Shown here: positions 17,697 to 28,855 of the stretch, piece by piece
How the letters are laid out: each line of letters begins with the position of its first letter
Position numbering within the stretch: position 1 is the stretch's first letter
Assembly (NCBI GenBank): GCA_900470805.1
Contig: UCCA01000013.1
Span: 1 to 36,976, forward strand
DNA: 36,976 nucleotides
Origin: Hyphomicrobiales bacterium
GTDB lineage: Bacteria; Pseudomonadota; Alphaproteobacteria; Rhizobiales; Rhizobiaceae
Direction of reading: 5' to 3'
Notes under the pieces: generated by a model
What the model saw: only the letters and a program-made list of their open reading frames with translations
What the model was told of the DNA's origin: nothing
Database searches by the model: none
Made by a program: the position numbers and the translations under genes

Positions 17697-17778
17697 GGAT
17701 CCCCAGACCTGTCCTATTCAATGTGCGTCTGAGGGGTTGACGGACGGGGCGGCGTATCAGGGACAGGCATGCGCAAAA

Positions 17779-18732
17779 TTATTTGCTCAGGATTGTCAGA
17801 TAGGGCCCGACCCGGGTGACGTTGATCTGGAAGGCGTTGGCGAAACTGCCGAGCGTCTCTTCCGGTGCCGTCAGATTCAGGCTTCCGGAAATGCGCCTGT
17901 CTGCCAGCGCCGTCTGGGCGATAATGATCTTGCCGGGGATATAACGCGCGATGTCTTCGACCACGGCTGCGAGTGGTCGGTCTTCGAACGCAAGCCGCCC
18001 CTGCCGCCAGGCAAGCGCCATGTCGGGATCGGCGGCCTCGACATCGCCCACGCGCCCCTCGCCATCATAGGTGAGTTGTTCCCGTTCGTTGAGCCGCTGC
18101 TTCTGCTTGCTGTCTTCCGGCCCAACCACGACAGCGTGTTCCGTAACGATCACACGTGTGGCGTTGTCGGTGAGATTGATATCGAAGGCGGTTCCGAGCG
18201 CCGTCGTCGTGCCGTTGCCGGCCGTGACGACGAAGGGGCGCTTTGGATCGGCCGCGACCTGGAAATAGGCTTCTCCGCGCAGCAGCGTGATCCGCCGCTG
18301 GCTTCCCTCAAGATTGACCGCGATCGCGGAACTGGCGTTGAGTTCGACCGTCGAACCGTCAGAAAGAGTGATGGTGTGCGGCTGCCCGACGCCTGATATG
18401 ATATCCGCCCTCAATCGCATAGGCCCGTCCGCCAGCAGGAAGCCGCCGGAACAGAGAAGGAGAAGCGCGACTGTCGCGATGAGATTGTGGGGACGCGGCA
18501 GAGATCTTTTCGCGGCCTTGCGGGTGAAGTCCAAATCGCTCGACAGCATCCGGCTGGCATCCCCCATCAGTCGTTGAACCCGCTGATAGACCAAGGCTCT
18601 TGCTGGATCGTGCGCCAACCACGCCTGAAACTCCGCTTCAAGCTCGGCGTCGTCACGATTATCCTGAATGCGTAGGAACCAATCCACCGCCTGCTCGGTC
18701 AATTTCTTGTCGCTATTGCGATTGGCAGGCAT
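17779..18732 (-). CDS. FecR-family anti-sigma/sigma regulator
   Basis: A 317-residue inner-membrane protein relaying ligand occupancy from the TonB receptor to its sigma factor. The N-terminal cytoplasmic DUF4880-type region carries AVDWFLRIQD and FQAWLAHDPARALVY. One membrane helix lies near 82-101 (NLIATVALLLLCSGGFLLA). Next is the periplasmic FecR domain (TITLSDGSTVELNASSAI, RRITLLRGEAYFQVA, FVVTAGNGTTTALGTAFDI). The C-terminal DUF4974-like segment (ALAWRQGRLAFEDRPLAAVV) docks with the STN domain. ATG 18732 has GAAGG upstream; a longer frame from 18795 would overlap the sigma gene. It lies between the sigma gene and the receptor gene, the usual order. Confidence 0.92.
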   Translation of the reverse strand: MPANRNSDKKLTEQAVDWFLRIQDNRDDAELEAEFQAWLAHDPARALVYQRVQRLMGDASRMLSSDLDFTRKAAKRSLPRPHNLIATVALLLLCSGGFLLADGPMRLRADIISGVGQPHTITLSDGSTVELNASSAIAVNLEGSQRRITLLRGEAYFQVAADPKRPFVVTAGNGTTTALGTAFDINLTDNATRVIVTEHAVVVGPEDSKQKQRLNEREQLTYDGEGRVGDVEAADPDMALAWRQGRLAFEDRPLAAVVEDIARYIPGKIIIAQTALADRRISGSLNLTAPEETLGSFANAFQINVTRVGPYLTILSK

Positions 18733-18764
18733 GGTCGAGGCCTTCGCGGTGGAGCGATTGTGTT

Positions 18765-19325
18765 TCAAAGGTCGCCTTCGATGCGGGTGAGGCAATGGAG
18801 ATAGGCCTTACGCAAATGCCGGTCCACCATGTTGCGGCTGATCTTGAACCGAACGGCAATCTCGTCCGACGACAGCATCCCGACACGGCTTGCGATGAAA
18901 ACTCGCCTGCGCTGCAAGGACATCTCCATGATCGCCATCTTCAGCATCATCAGGCGATGACGCAGATCGAGGGCGCTGTCGGGAGACTCGAGCGACGCGC
19001 TGATTTGCAGCGCTTCGCTCGCGCTCCCCGAGAAAAGGCGGGATTCAAATCGTTCGCGACGGAAGCGATCAATGCCGAGGTTGACGCAGGCCCGGATCAG
19101 GAATGCTTTCAGCGAGCGCTTGTCGCCAACAGCCGCGTGCTTGTCCCGCAGCCTGACGTAGAGATCGTGAACGATTTCACGCGCCACGGCTGGCGGATGC
19201 CCCCTGCGGCGGACACTGCCGCACAACTCCTCGTAATGGGTGACGATCGCCATATCCAACAGTGTTGTCTGGCCGTTTGGCGGTATGGGCTGGTTGCCCT
19301 CGCTGGCGATCCAATGCGCAGTCAT
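18765..19325 (-). CDS. FecI-type ECF RNA polymerase sigma factor
   Basis: A 186-residue ECF sigma factor. Region 2 includes VAREIVHDLYVRLRDKHA and SLKAFLIRACVNLGIDRFRRER, the FecI-like promoter-melting part. Region 4 includes LQRRRVFIASRVGMLSSDEIA and a helix-turn-helix FKISRNMVDRHLRKAYLHCL that reads the -35 box. It should direct transcription of the TonB receptor gene when FecR relays the signal. Its own promoter region carries a TGA-N9-TCA palindrome (see 19407-19421), so its expression probably responds to iron. FecR follows after a short gap. ATG 19325 has a modest CGAGA site. A shorter form from 19253 is possible. Confidence 0.92.
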   Translation of the reverse strand: MTAHWIASEGNQPIPPNGQTTLLDMAIVTHYEELCGSVRRRGHPPAVAREIVHDLYVRLRDKHAAVGDKRSLKAFLIRACVNLGIDRFRRERFESRLFSGSASEALQISASLESPDSALDLRHRLMMLKMAIMEMSLQRRRVFIASRVGMLSSDEIAVRFKISRNMVDRHLRKAYLHCLTRIEGDL

Positions 19326-19406
19326 GGATGGTCTCGAGAAATTCAGGATGAAATCGCGTTTACGGACGCTCTTCTATCCATCCTCTTTCGCAGATGCAAT
19401 AAAATA

Positions 19407-19421
19407 TGACTGTATTAATCA
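19407..19421. promoter_or_regulatory. IRO-like operator (TGA-N9-TCA), probable RirA site
   Basis: The minus strand reads TGATTAATACAGTCA, matching the rhizobial iron-responsive operator consensus TGA-N9-TCA, and the symmetry extends one base each side to ATGA...TCAT. It lies about 82 bases upstream of the sigma factor ATG in an AT-rich promoter region. In Rhizobium and Sinorhizobium RirA binds such sites to repress iron uptake genes when iron is ample. The match is seen. Binding is inferred. Confidence 0.55.
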
Positions 19422-19470
19422 TGTTTTGATTCGCGCATATAAGCTGGACGTCGAGGCTACATGCGGGGAG

Positions 19471-19496
19471 CCCGGCGGCGCTCGCGCGCCACCGGG
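19471..19496 (-). terminator. strong GC hairpin after the nitroreductase gene
   Basis: Arms 19471-19481 (CCCGGCGGCGC) and 19486-19496 (GCGCCACCGGG) pair over 11 positions around a TCGC loop. The single C/A mismatch becomes a G-U pair in RNA made from the minus strand. It starts 7 bases beyond the stop of the minus-strand nitroreductase gene. No T-run follows. Confidence 0.55.
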
Positions 19497-19503
19497 TATT
19501 CGA

Positions 19504-20103
19504 TCAGCCAAACACCTTGAAACGGGCGCTATCGTCCATGAACGCTTTTTCGGCGAATGCTGCGGAATTCGCGCCGAACGGCATCTGGGCGCGCAGCTTC
19601 CACGAGGCAGGGATGTTCCAAGCGGCTGCAATTTCGGCGTCGGCCAGCGGGTTGTAGTGCTGCAGGCTGGCGCCGATGTTGGATTCGGCGAGGGCGGCCC
19701 AGACGGAGAACTGTGCCATTCCGCTCGACTGTTCCGACCAGATCGGGAAGTTCTCGGCATAGAGCGCGAATTTCTCCTGCAGGCCCTTCACGACGTCCTG
19801 GTCTTCGAAGAAGAGAACCGTGCCGGCACCGGCGGCAAAGCTGTTGATGCGGGTTTCCGTCGACGCGAATGAATCGGCCGGTACGATCTTGCGCAGGGCT
19901 TCCATGACAAAGCCCCAGAGCTTTTCGCTTTCCGCACCGTAAAGAACGAGCACGCGCGAGCTCTGCGAATTGAAGGAAGACGGCGTGTGCTTGACGGCGT
20001 CCTGAATGAGCTTGGTGGCATCGTCCTTGGAAATCGGCAGAGTCTTGCCGAGTGCGTATTGGCTGCGGCGCTTCTTGATGGTTTCGATCAAAGTATTGGT
20101 CAT
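19504..20103 (-). CDS. nitroreductase-family flavoprotein, Frm2/Hbn1-like
   Basis: A 199-residue FMN-dependent nitroreductase-fold protein of the fatty-acid-repression-mutant (Frm2) type. The start TLIETIKKRRSQYALGKTLP carries the flavin-contacting Arg pair. HTPSSFNSQSSRVLVLYG is the typical FMN-binding stretch. GMAQFSVWAALAESNIGASLQHYNP gives the dimer helix with the second set of cofactor contacts. IPASWKLRAQMPFGA follows. Length fits the family. It should reduce nitroaromatics or quinones using NAD(P)H in the cytoplasm, with a suggested role in redox stress. ATG 20103 has AGGA at 11 bases; the longer frame is not supported. It faces the MscS gene divergently. Confidence 0.9.
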   Translation of the reverse strand: MTNTLIETIKKRRSQYALGKTLPISKDDATKLIQDAVKHTPSSFNSQSSRVLVLYGAESEKLWGFVMEALRKIVPADSFASTETRINSFAAGAGTVLFFEDQDVVKGLQEKFALYAENFPIWSEQSSGMAQFSVWAALAESNIGASLQHYNPLADAEIAAAWNIPASWKLRAQMPFGANSAAFAEKAFMDDSARFKVFG

Positions 20104-20380
20104 GCTGTGGCTTATCCTGTTTCTCGAAAAGCGCCCTCCCGCTGCTGGGAGGAGCAGGGAGGTCGGGCGAAGGAAAATCGATAATGCATGTCGGCGAGGA
20201 TGGGTATTGCAATGCAGCGCGAACCGCAAATTTTCTTGGGGCAGGTCCCAGTTTTGTGAACGGTATGCGATCTAACGGCCTATTATAGCGGCGCGTCGAT
20301 GCGTTGACCCTGGAAAATATCGAGGTCTAAATCATGCGTCCGGCCTTTCCCATGCTGCATTGCACCCTAGCTGTTGTCGA
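20104..20380. promoter_or_regulatory. divergent promoter region of nitroreductase and MscS genes
   Basis: 277 bases hold the 5' leaders of both genes. CCTCCC (20135-20140) and GGGAGG (20147-20152) form a short hairpin in the nitroreductase leader. I see no reliable -35/-10 pair and no known operator. Confidence 0.4.
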
Positions 20381-21491
20381 ATGGAATGGTTCGTACAAGA
20401 ATTTCGGGACGAGACAGCGTGGCTGCCCGCCTGGCTCGTCAGTGTCGGCGTCATGGCAGCGGCCTTCGTCGTCGGCCTCTTGATCCATCGCTTCACTTTC
20501 CGCTTTCTGACGCGGCTGGTCGAGACGCGGGATCTGTTCTGGCGATCGCTTGTGTCGCGCGGAAAGCGGCCGCTGAGGCTTGGGCTGCTGACCTTCACCC
20601 TTTCGCTTGGCGCTGCCATCGCACCGTTGACGACGGATCAGGCGCAGGTTATCCGCCACATCCTGCTGCTCGGCTTCATCGTCGTGCTCGGCTGGTCGGC
20701 GAAGACCAGTCTCCACATCTGGATGACGGTCTACCTCCGGCGCTTCAAGCTCGACGCGGAAGACAATCTGCTGGCGCGCACCCACGTCACCCAGTCGCGC
20801 ATCGCCGAGCGGATCGCCGGGTTCATGATCGTGGCGCTCACCATCGCAGCGGCATTGATGACGTTTCCGGAGGTGCAACAATATGGCGTCAGCCTGCTCG
20901 CCTCCGCGGGCGTTGCCGGCATTGTGCTCGGTATCGCGCTGCAGCCGGTGCTGAAGAACATTTTCGCCGGCATACAGTTGGCTATAACCCAGCCGATCCG
21001 CATCGACGATGCGCTGATCGTCGAGGGTGAGTGGGGCAATGTCGAGGAGATCACCTCGACCTATGTCGTGGTCAAGCTGTGGGATTGGCGACGGATGATC
21101 CTGCCGCTCAGCTATTTCATCGAGAACCCGTTTCAGAACTGGACCCGAGAAAGTTCGGCGCTGATCGGCACGGTGATGATCTATCTCGATTATTCGATAC
21201 CGGTATCGGTCATCCGCGCCAAGGTCGAGGAGATCGCGGCGGCATCCAAGCTGTGGGATCGTCGCGTCGTTGCCGTTCAGGTCACGGATTTCCGCGAAAA
21301 CGTCATGGAAATCCGCATTCTGGTGTCTGCGTCCAATGCGCCAAAGACCTTCGACGTCAGATGCGAAATGCGTGAAAAGATCATCGAATTCGTCCAGCGC
21401 GAATATCCTGCAAGCCTACCGCGGATTCGGGCCGAAAGCGCCGACAGTATGGTCGGAGTAACCGCCAACGCCATCGCGCGTGGAGCAGGCG

Positions 21492-21505
<14 letters not shown>
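20381..21505 (+). CDS. MscS-type mechanosensitive ion channel
   Basis: A 374-residue inner-membrane protein. Transmembrane helices lie near the N-terminus (WLVSVGVMAAAFVVGLLI), at 70-90, near 95-120 and near 140-170. The MscS pore helix and beta domain follow: LLASAGVAGIVLGIALQPVLKN, then FAGIQLAITQPIRIDDALIV and WGNVEEITSTYVVVKLWDWR, as in the family. It should open under hypo-osmotic tension and release solutes. ATG 20381 lacks a clear ribosome binding site, and a TTG at 20360 is an alternative. A different-frame ATG at 20334 has a good GAGGT site and opens a 49-codon frame overlapping this start. The 3' end overlaps that of the treZ-like gene by 14 bases, tail to tail. Confidence 0.9.
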
Positions 21506-23270
<1,765 letters not shown>

Positions 23271-23389
23271 GCGAAGTCTTTCGATGAAATTGGCGGGCTG
23301 CGGTAAACGCCCTCGACGCAGGAAAGTTCGTCGACAAAGCGTCGCTGCGGCGAATGTGTTTGGATAATCGTCAAGCTATCCGACGTCGG

Positions 23390-25858
23390 TCAGTCCGTGG
23401 GTTGGAGAAGGGCAACAGGCTGTCGGCCGAGCAGATGCGAAAGCGGGATCGTCTCGCCGGCACCGACCTCGTGTCCGGTAATCAGATCGTGTTTCCGGCC
23501 GCCAAACGCCGCGGGCACGGCAATGGCTGTGCCGTCCCAGAATTCGGGGCACGCGAAAAGCGCGCCCGGTTCAAGCCGTCCGAGCATCATCCTCGGCGCC
23601 ACGCTGATCGCGTAATGTCCATCAAGCTCGCGAGCGTAAGCGACGGCGTGGGCCTTGTGGCGGCCAATTATCTCTAGAGGAACGTATTTACCGTGAGAAA
23701 ACAGCATCGGATCACGGTTTCGGAGATCCAGGGCGATCTTCACGATACGCTGCTTCAGCGCCGGAACGGTCAGCTGCGATGTCGAGGCGGTTGATGCGAG
23801 CATGTGCGACAGATGCTTGAAATCGATGGGGCGCCGGTTGTCCGGATCCACAAGGCTGAAATCGACAGCTTCGGTGCCTTGGTAGATATCCGGTATGCCT
23901 GGAGCAGTCAGCTTGAACAGCGTCTGCGAGAGGCTGTTGAGATATCCGGCGGCCGCGATCGGCTTCATGACTTCCGCGAAGTCTTCGTGAAACGTCAGGC
24001 TGGCGGAAGCGGTCAGTGCCGAGGCATACGCTTTTACGGCGTCTTCGTATTGCTGATGCGGCGCGTCCCAGCTGGTCTCGAGCTTGGCTTCGCGCACGGC
24101 CTTTTCGGCATAGGCGACAAAGCGCTCGCCGAGCGATTCGGCCCGGCCTTCCCGGAACTCTTCCGGCCAAATGCCGGCGAGAGCCTGATAGAGCATCCAC
24201 GCGACATTGCTGTGCGGCGTCAGGCCGCCGGGCAGGTCGACGAGATGATGCCGGTTCATCTCCTGCCAGCGTTCGAAGCCACGGCGCCAGGTATCGGGAT
24301 CCTCGCTAAGCACGTAAAGGCGCGCGCGGGCATCTTCGCCGCGTTTCGTATCGTGGGTGGATGTCGCTGACAGCCCATGCGGCTGCCGTCTTGCCCTTTG
24401 CTGCATTTGCCGGTGAAACACATCGGCACCGCCCGGCCGCTCCCCCGGCTCACCGCCCACCTCGTTTGCCGCGAGCAGGAGATTGTAGCGATAGAACAGC
24501 GTATCCTCCATGGCCTTGGCCATGACAGGGCCGCTCAGTTGCTGGAAACGCCGTTGGAACTCCTCGGCCTCCGGCCCGGCATGAAGCAGTGCCGCAACCG
24601 CTTCGAGTGCGGACTCGTCAGTGACATGCCGCGCTGCGGATGTCGTGACCTGCTCGATGATGGCCAGATCGGCGGCGTTGCTCCGTCCGTTTCGTCCATA
24701 GGTCCGATAGACTGGAAAGGCGACCAGCATCTCAAGGATGGCGTCGGCAATTAGGCGCGGGTCGACGGATGGGATCAGCGAATGCGCAATCTCTACAAGA
24801 CGAGTTGTCTCGCCTTCGAAGTTGCGCATGACCATAAGCGCCTTAGCGGCGCGAAGCCCGGCGGCAAAATCGGCCGTTCCGGGCGATATGTCGGCGTAAG
24901 CGGTTTTGAACTCGTCGATGCCTTGTTCATCGATGAACAGGTCGCTGAGCGCCGAGATAAACTCGTAGCCGGTCGTCCCCTCGATCGGCCAGCTCTCCGG
25001 CAGCTCTTCATCCTTCCCGAGGATCTTTTCCGCAACGATGAAGGTCTGCGGACCGACAGCGGCACGCAGGCGCTCAAGATAAGCTGCCGGATCGGCCAAC
25101 CCGTCGATATGGTCGAGACGCAGGCCCTGCACCTTGCCGGCGCGTACCATCTCGAACACCAAGCGGTGGCTGTCCGCAAAGACCGCTTCGTCCTCGACAC
25201 GCACGCCGACAAGTCCGGTTACCTCGAAAAAACGCCGATAACTCAGCGTTTTCGATGCATCCTGCCAGAACATTAGCCGGTAAGGCTGCAGATCGTGAAT
25301 GCGCGAGATCAGTGCCTTGTCCGTGCCATCGCCGGAAATGTCGACCGTGCTTTCTGGATGCAGGGGGAAGCGATTGTCGAAGTAGCAGAGCATCCAGTCA
25401 CCGCTCCGCGCGTCGCGAAGCAGGCTCATTTCGCCGTCGGCCAATGCCCCCTCAAACGGCTTGCCCAGGATCGGCAGCGTCAGCCGAGCACTCCAGTCGA
25501 TGTCGAAATGCCGTGCATAGCGGCTCTCGCGACCGAACTTGAGCACATCCGCCCACCAGGGATTTTCCGTCGAAGCCGCCATGTGGTTTGGAACGATGTC
25601 CAGGATCAACCCGAGCCCGGCATCCTGCAGCGAAGCGCTCAAACGATCAAAGCCGTCTTGACCACCGATAACTGGATCGATCTCGTTGAAATCGGTGATG
25701 TCGTAGCCGTGCGTCGATCCAGACGTCGCGGTGAAGATCGGCGAGGCGTAAAGGTGGCTGATACCGAGGGACTTGAGATAGGGGACGAGATCGACAGCCT
25801 TGTCGAACGTCATGCCGTTTCGAAACTGCAGGCGGTAGGTCGAGTTCGGAATATTCAT
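23390..25858 (-). CDS. treY: malto-oligosyltrehalose synthase
   Basis: An 822-residue GH13 isomerase that converts the reducing-end alpha-1,4 link of a maltodextrin to alpha,alpha-1,1, giving maltooligosyl trehalose. The start NIPNSTYRLQFRNGMTFDKA is diagnostic, with SHLYASPIFTATSGSTHGYD, LILDIVPNHMA, GLRLDHIDGLADPAAYL (nucleophile Asp) and FIVAEKILG (acid Glu) in barrel order. SATSTHDTKRGEDARARL and PGIPDIYQGTE close the catalytic part. I chose ATG 25858, since the family begins just here; a longer frame from 25933 has no support. First gene of a treY-treZ unit with no treX or glg gene beside it. A GGAAC-type stress promoter may lie directly upstream. Confidence 0.96.
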   Translation of the reverse strand: MNIPNSTYRLQFRNGMTFDKAVDLVPYLKSLGISHLYASPIFTATSGSTHGYDITDFNEIDPVIGGQDGFDRLSASLQDAGLGLILDIVPNHMAASTENPWWADVLKFGRESRYARHFDIDWSARLTLPILGKPFEGALADGEMSLLRDARSGDWMLCYFDNRFPLHPESTVDISGDGTDKALISRIHDLQPYRLMFWQDASKTLSYRRFFEVTGLVGVRVEDEAVFADSHRLVFEMVRAGKVQGLRLDHIDGLADPAAYLERLRAAVGPQTFIVAEKILGKDEELPESWPIEGTTGYEFISALSDLFIDEQGIDEFKTAYADISPGTADFAAGLRAAKALMVMRNFEGETTRLVEIAHSLIPSVDPRLIADAILEMLVAFPVYRTYGRNGRSNAADLAIIEQVTTSAARHVTDESALEAVAALLHAGPEAEEFQRRFQQLSGPVMAKAMEDTLFYRYNLLLAANEVGGEPGERPGGADVFHRQMQQRARRQPHGLSATSTHDTKRGEDARARLYVLSEDPDTWRRGFERWQEMNRHHLVDLPGGLTPHSNVAWMLYQALAGIWPEEFREGRAESLGERFVAYAEKAVREAKLETSWDAPHQQYEDAVKAYASALTASASLTFHEDFAEVMKPIAAAGYLNSLSQTLFKLTAPGIPDIYQGTEAVDFSLVDPDNRRPIDFKHLSHMLASTASTSQLTVPALKQRIVKIALDLRNRDPMLFSHGKYVPLEIIGRHKAHAVAYARELDGHYAISVAPRMMLGRLEPGALFACPEFWDGTAIAVPAAFGGRKHDLITGHEVGAGETIPLSHLLGRQPVALLQPTD

Positions 25859-25881
25859 AAACGGTCTCTGGTTGCGATGTC

Positions 25882-25915
25882 GGAACCGGAACCGCGCGAG
25901 GTTGGTTTTTGTTCC
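25882..25915. promoter_or_regulatory. candidate general-stress (EcfG/RpoE2-type) promoter elements on both strands
   Basis: On the minus strand GGAAC (complement of 25911-25915) is followed after 19 bases by TT, about 30 bases before the treY start. This fits the GGAAC-N18/19-TT pattern described for Sinorhizobium RpoE2. On the plus strand GGAAC at 25882-25886 and at 25888-25892 also have TT after 19 bases, pointing to the kinase gene. The short motif can occur by chance. Confidence 0.35.
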
Positions 25916-26064
25916 GTATCTCCGACCGCTCATGGGCTATTGAAGGTTCAGACGATCAGGATATTTCCTTTTCTTGCTAAACAACAAATATTGCATTGTC
26001 GGCAGCGGACCTCGAGGCTCGCGGCGAATGATGATCCGGGAATTGTGATGGGCTGCTGCGCGTG

Positions 26065-28836
26065 ATGGATGACAGGTTGGGTACGGAACAGGAGCGCATG
26101 CGCGCAATCATCGACAGCGCCCTATCGTTTGCGATCATAGCGACCGATCTCGACGGAATCGTCACCGAGTGGAATTCCGGTGCCGAACGGGTGTTGGGCT
26201 GGGGCGTGCAAGAGATGTCGGGCCAGTCGTTAAGCCGTATCTTTACCTCGGAAGACCAGCAGGCAGGTCAGTTACAGAAGGAGATGGCAACTGCGGTCGA
26301 ACACGGCCGAGCCATCAACGAAGGTTGGCGGGTGCGGTCGGATGGTTCGCGCTTCTGGGCTTCGGGCGAATTGACGCCATTGCGTGACGATGCCCGCAAA
26401 CATATCGGCTTCGTCAAGATCGTGCGGGATGCGACAACCGAATTCTTTGCCCAGCGCGAACTTGCGGCAGAGCGAGAAAAGCTCTCGCAGATGTTCGAGC
26501 AGGCTCCGACGTTCATGGCTATCCTTCGCGGCCCGGAGCATCGTTTCGAGCGCGTCAATCCCGGATATGAGCGGCTGGTAGGCCATCGAAACGTCGTCGG
26601 AAAAACCGTAGCTGATGCGCTCCCTGATGCTGTGGAACAGGGGTTCCTTCGATTGCTTGATAAGGTCTTCCGCACGGGGGAGCCATTTTCCGCTCAAGGA
26701 TATCGTTATGCCGTGCAGGCCGTGCGCGGCGGTGAGATCAACGAGCGCTATGTGGATTTCGTCTATCAACCGCTGCGTGACAGCGATGGAGCCATCACCG
26801 GTATTTTCATAGAAGGTGCTGATGTTACGGATCGCACTGTCGCCGAGACGGCCTTGCGGGAAAGCGAGGAACTCTACCGCTCGCTGTTCGATGCGATCGA
26901 CGAGGGGTTCTGCATCATCGAGTTTTTCGATGGACCCCATGGACCGCTCAGCGACTACATCCATGTCCAGGCCAATGACGCCTATGCGCGCCACGCCGGC
27001 ATTCCTGATGTCGTCGGCCAAAAGCTCAGGGAGATGGTCGGCAGCGAGGCGGACGACTGGGTCGAGCGCTACGGTGGCGTGCTGCGAACGGGCAAGCAGA
27101 TCCGGTTCGAGCGGGAGTTGGAGGCCACCGGCCGATACCTCGAACTTGCCGCCGTGCGTATCGAGCCGTCGAGCCGCAAGCAGGTCGCGGTTTTGTTTCA
27201 AGACATCACCGCACGCAAGACCGCCGAAGCTGGCTTGCGTGAGAGCGAAGCGCAATTTCGCGCCTTTGCCCAGGCCGTGCCAAACCACGTCTGGGCAAGC
27301 GGCGCTGATGGTGACCTTCACTGGTTCAATGATCGCGTCTACGCCTATACGGGCGAGCGGCCGGGCAGCCTCGACGGATCGAACTGGAGTCGCATCGTCC
27401 ATCCTGATGACCGGGAGGCCGCCCATGCCGCCTGGATTTCCTCCATAAACGTCGGTGCGGTCTACGAGAACTCGTTCCGAATTCGCGGGCATGACGGAAC
27501 CTACCGCTGGTTCCTCGTCCGCGCCGAGCCGGTTTTGAATGCCGAAGGCACGATAACGAGCTGGATCGGGACGAACACCGATATCGAGAACACCCGAGTG
27601 CAGGCAGCAGAGCTTGCCAACCTGAACGCCACGCTGGAAGAAAAGGTCGAGCTTCGCACCGCAGAGCTGATGGCCATTGAGGAGACGCTTCGACAGTCGC
27701 AGAAAATGGAAGCGGTGGGGCAGCTGACGGGCGGCCTTGCGCATGATTTTAACAATATCTTGGCTGGCATCGGCGGCAGCCTGGAGATCATGTCGACCCG
27801 GCTTGCGCAGGGGCGGATCGGTGATATCGACCGCTACATCACCGGTGCCACGACCGCCGTAAAAAGGGCCGCCGGATTGACCCAGCGGCTGCTGGCGTTT
27901 TCCAGACGGCAGACACTCGATCCAAGGCCGACCAATCTCAACACACTGATCGACGGTATGCGTGACCTGATCGGTCGCAGCATGGGGCCGGCCGTAGAGC
28001 TGGAGACAGCCGGTGCTGCTGGGCTCTGGACAACCTTCGTCGATGCCGGGCAGCTGGAAAATGCCTTGCTCAACCTCTGCCTCAATGCCCGGGACGCGAT
28101 GCCGCACGGCGGCAAGGTGACGATCGAGACCGGCAACCGATGGATGGATGAGCGCGCCGGCCTGCAGCGCGGTCTCGAGCCAGGCCAGTATGTGTCGCTC
28201 TGCGTCAGCGATACCGGCACCGGCATGTCCGCCGATGTCATGGCCCGGGCCTTTGATCCGTTCTTCACGACCAAGCCGATCGGGCAGGGGACCGGGCTTG
28301 GGCTGTCGATGGTCTATGGCTTTGCCGGCCAGTCGGGTGGTTCGGTCCGTATCTATTCGGAAATCGACAAGGGAACGATGATCTGCATCTATCTCCCCCG
28401 CCACGCAGGCGACGAGCAGCCGGACGAGCCGGATCCGAGCTTCAGCGACGCACCGCGCGCCCATGGCGGCGAACTCATTCTGCTGGTGGATGACGAACCG
28501 CTGATCCGGATGGTCGCCGCCGAGCAGCTCGAAGAACTCGGATATTCAGTGATCGAGGCCGCCGATGCACAGTCCGCGCTGAAGATTCTCAACTCGCAGA
28601 GCGTCATCAATCTGCTGATCACCGATGTCGGGCTCCCGGGCGGAATGAACGGCCGGCAACTGGCGGATGCCGCGCGCGTCGCCAGGCCGGCGCTCGAGGT
28701 GTTGTTCATCACCGGCTATGCCGAGAACGCGGTTCTCAACCACGGACATCTTGATCAGGGAATGCACGTTCTTACGAAGCCGTTCCAGATGGATACCTTT
28801 GCCAGACGGGTGAAAAGCCTGATCGCGAAGTCGTGA
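26065..28836 (+). CDS. multi-PAS hybrid sensor histidine kinase with receiver domain
   Basis: A 923-residue protein with no membrane segment, so a cytoplasmic sensor. Four PAS-type domains lie about 10-125, 140-255, 260-385 and 390-510 (SALSFAIIATDLDGIVTEWN; QAPTFMAILRGPEHRFERVN; LFDAIDEGFCIIEF; AVPNHVWASGADGDLHWFND). A coiled coil, the HisKA helix with phosphorylated His560 in GLAHDFNNILAG, an ATPase domain with LNLCLNARDAMP (N box), DTGTGM (G1) and GTGLGLSMVYG follow. Last is a receiver (LILLVDDEPLIR) with phospho-Asp near 854 in LLITDVGLPGG. No separate regulator lies nearby. GTG 26062 is an alternative start. It is divergent from treYZ. The signal is unknown; no LOV Cys motif is seen. Confidence 0.94.
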   Translation: MDDRLGTEQERMRAIIDSALSFAIIATDLDGIVTEWNSGAERVLGWGVQEMSGQSLSRIFTSEDQQAGQLQKEMATAVEHGRAINEGWRVRSDGSRFWASGELTPLRDDARKHIGFVKIVRDATTEFFAQRELAAEREKLSQMFEQAPTFMAILRGPEHRFERVNPGYERLVGHRNVVGKTVADALPDAVEQGFLRLLDKVFRTGEPFSAQGYRYAVQAVRGGEINERYVDFVYQPLRDSDGAITGIFIEGADVTDRTVAETALRESEELYRSLFDAIDEGFCIIEFFDGPHGPLSDYIHVQANDAYARHAGIPDVVGQKLREMVGSEADDWVERYGGVLRTGKQIRFERELEATGRYLELAAVRIEPSSRKQVAVLFQDITARKTAEAGLRESEAQFRAFAQAVPNHVWASGADGDLHWFNDRVYAYTGERPGSLDGSNWSRIVHPDDREAAHAAWISSINVGAVYENSFRIRGHDGTYRWFLVRAEPVLNAEGTITSWIGTNTDIENTRVQAAELANLNATLEEKVELRTAELMAIEETLRQSQKMEAVGQLTGGLAHDFNNILAGIGGSLEIMSTRLAQGRIGDIDRYITGATTAVKRAAGLTQRLLAFSRRQTLDPRPTNLNTLIDGMRDLIGRSMGPAVELETAGAAGLWTTFVDAGQLENALLNLCLNARDAMPHGGKVTIETGNRWMDERAGLQRGLEPGQYVSLCVSDTGTGMSADVMARAFDPFFTTKPIGQGTGLGLSMVYGFAGQSGGSVRIYSEIDKGTMICIYLPRHAGDEQPDEPDPSFSDAPRAHGGELILLVDDEPLIRMVAAEQLEELGYSVIEAADAQSALKILNSQSVINLLITDVGLPGGMNGRQLADAARVARPALEVLFITGYAENAVLNHGHLDQGMHVLTKPFQMDTFARRVKSLIAKS

Positions 28837-28855
28837 TGGCTTCCGCAACTTGTCG

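Noticed and set aside
16609..17721. 370-codon minus-strand frame overlapping the TonB receptor gene
   Set aside because: Arg-rich, without any domain, in another frame of the same strand. The receptor frame has signal peptide, STN and plug motifs.
26272..28464. 730-codon open frame on the minus strand opposite the histidine kinase gene
   Set aside because: It is an antisense shadow of GC-rich codon use. It has no domain signature, while the plus strand shows ordered PAS, HisKA, ATPase and receiver motifs.
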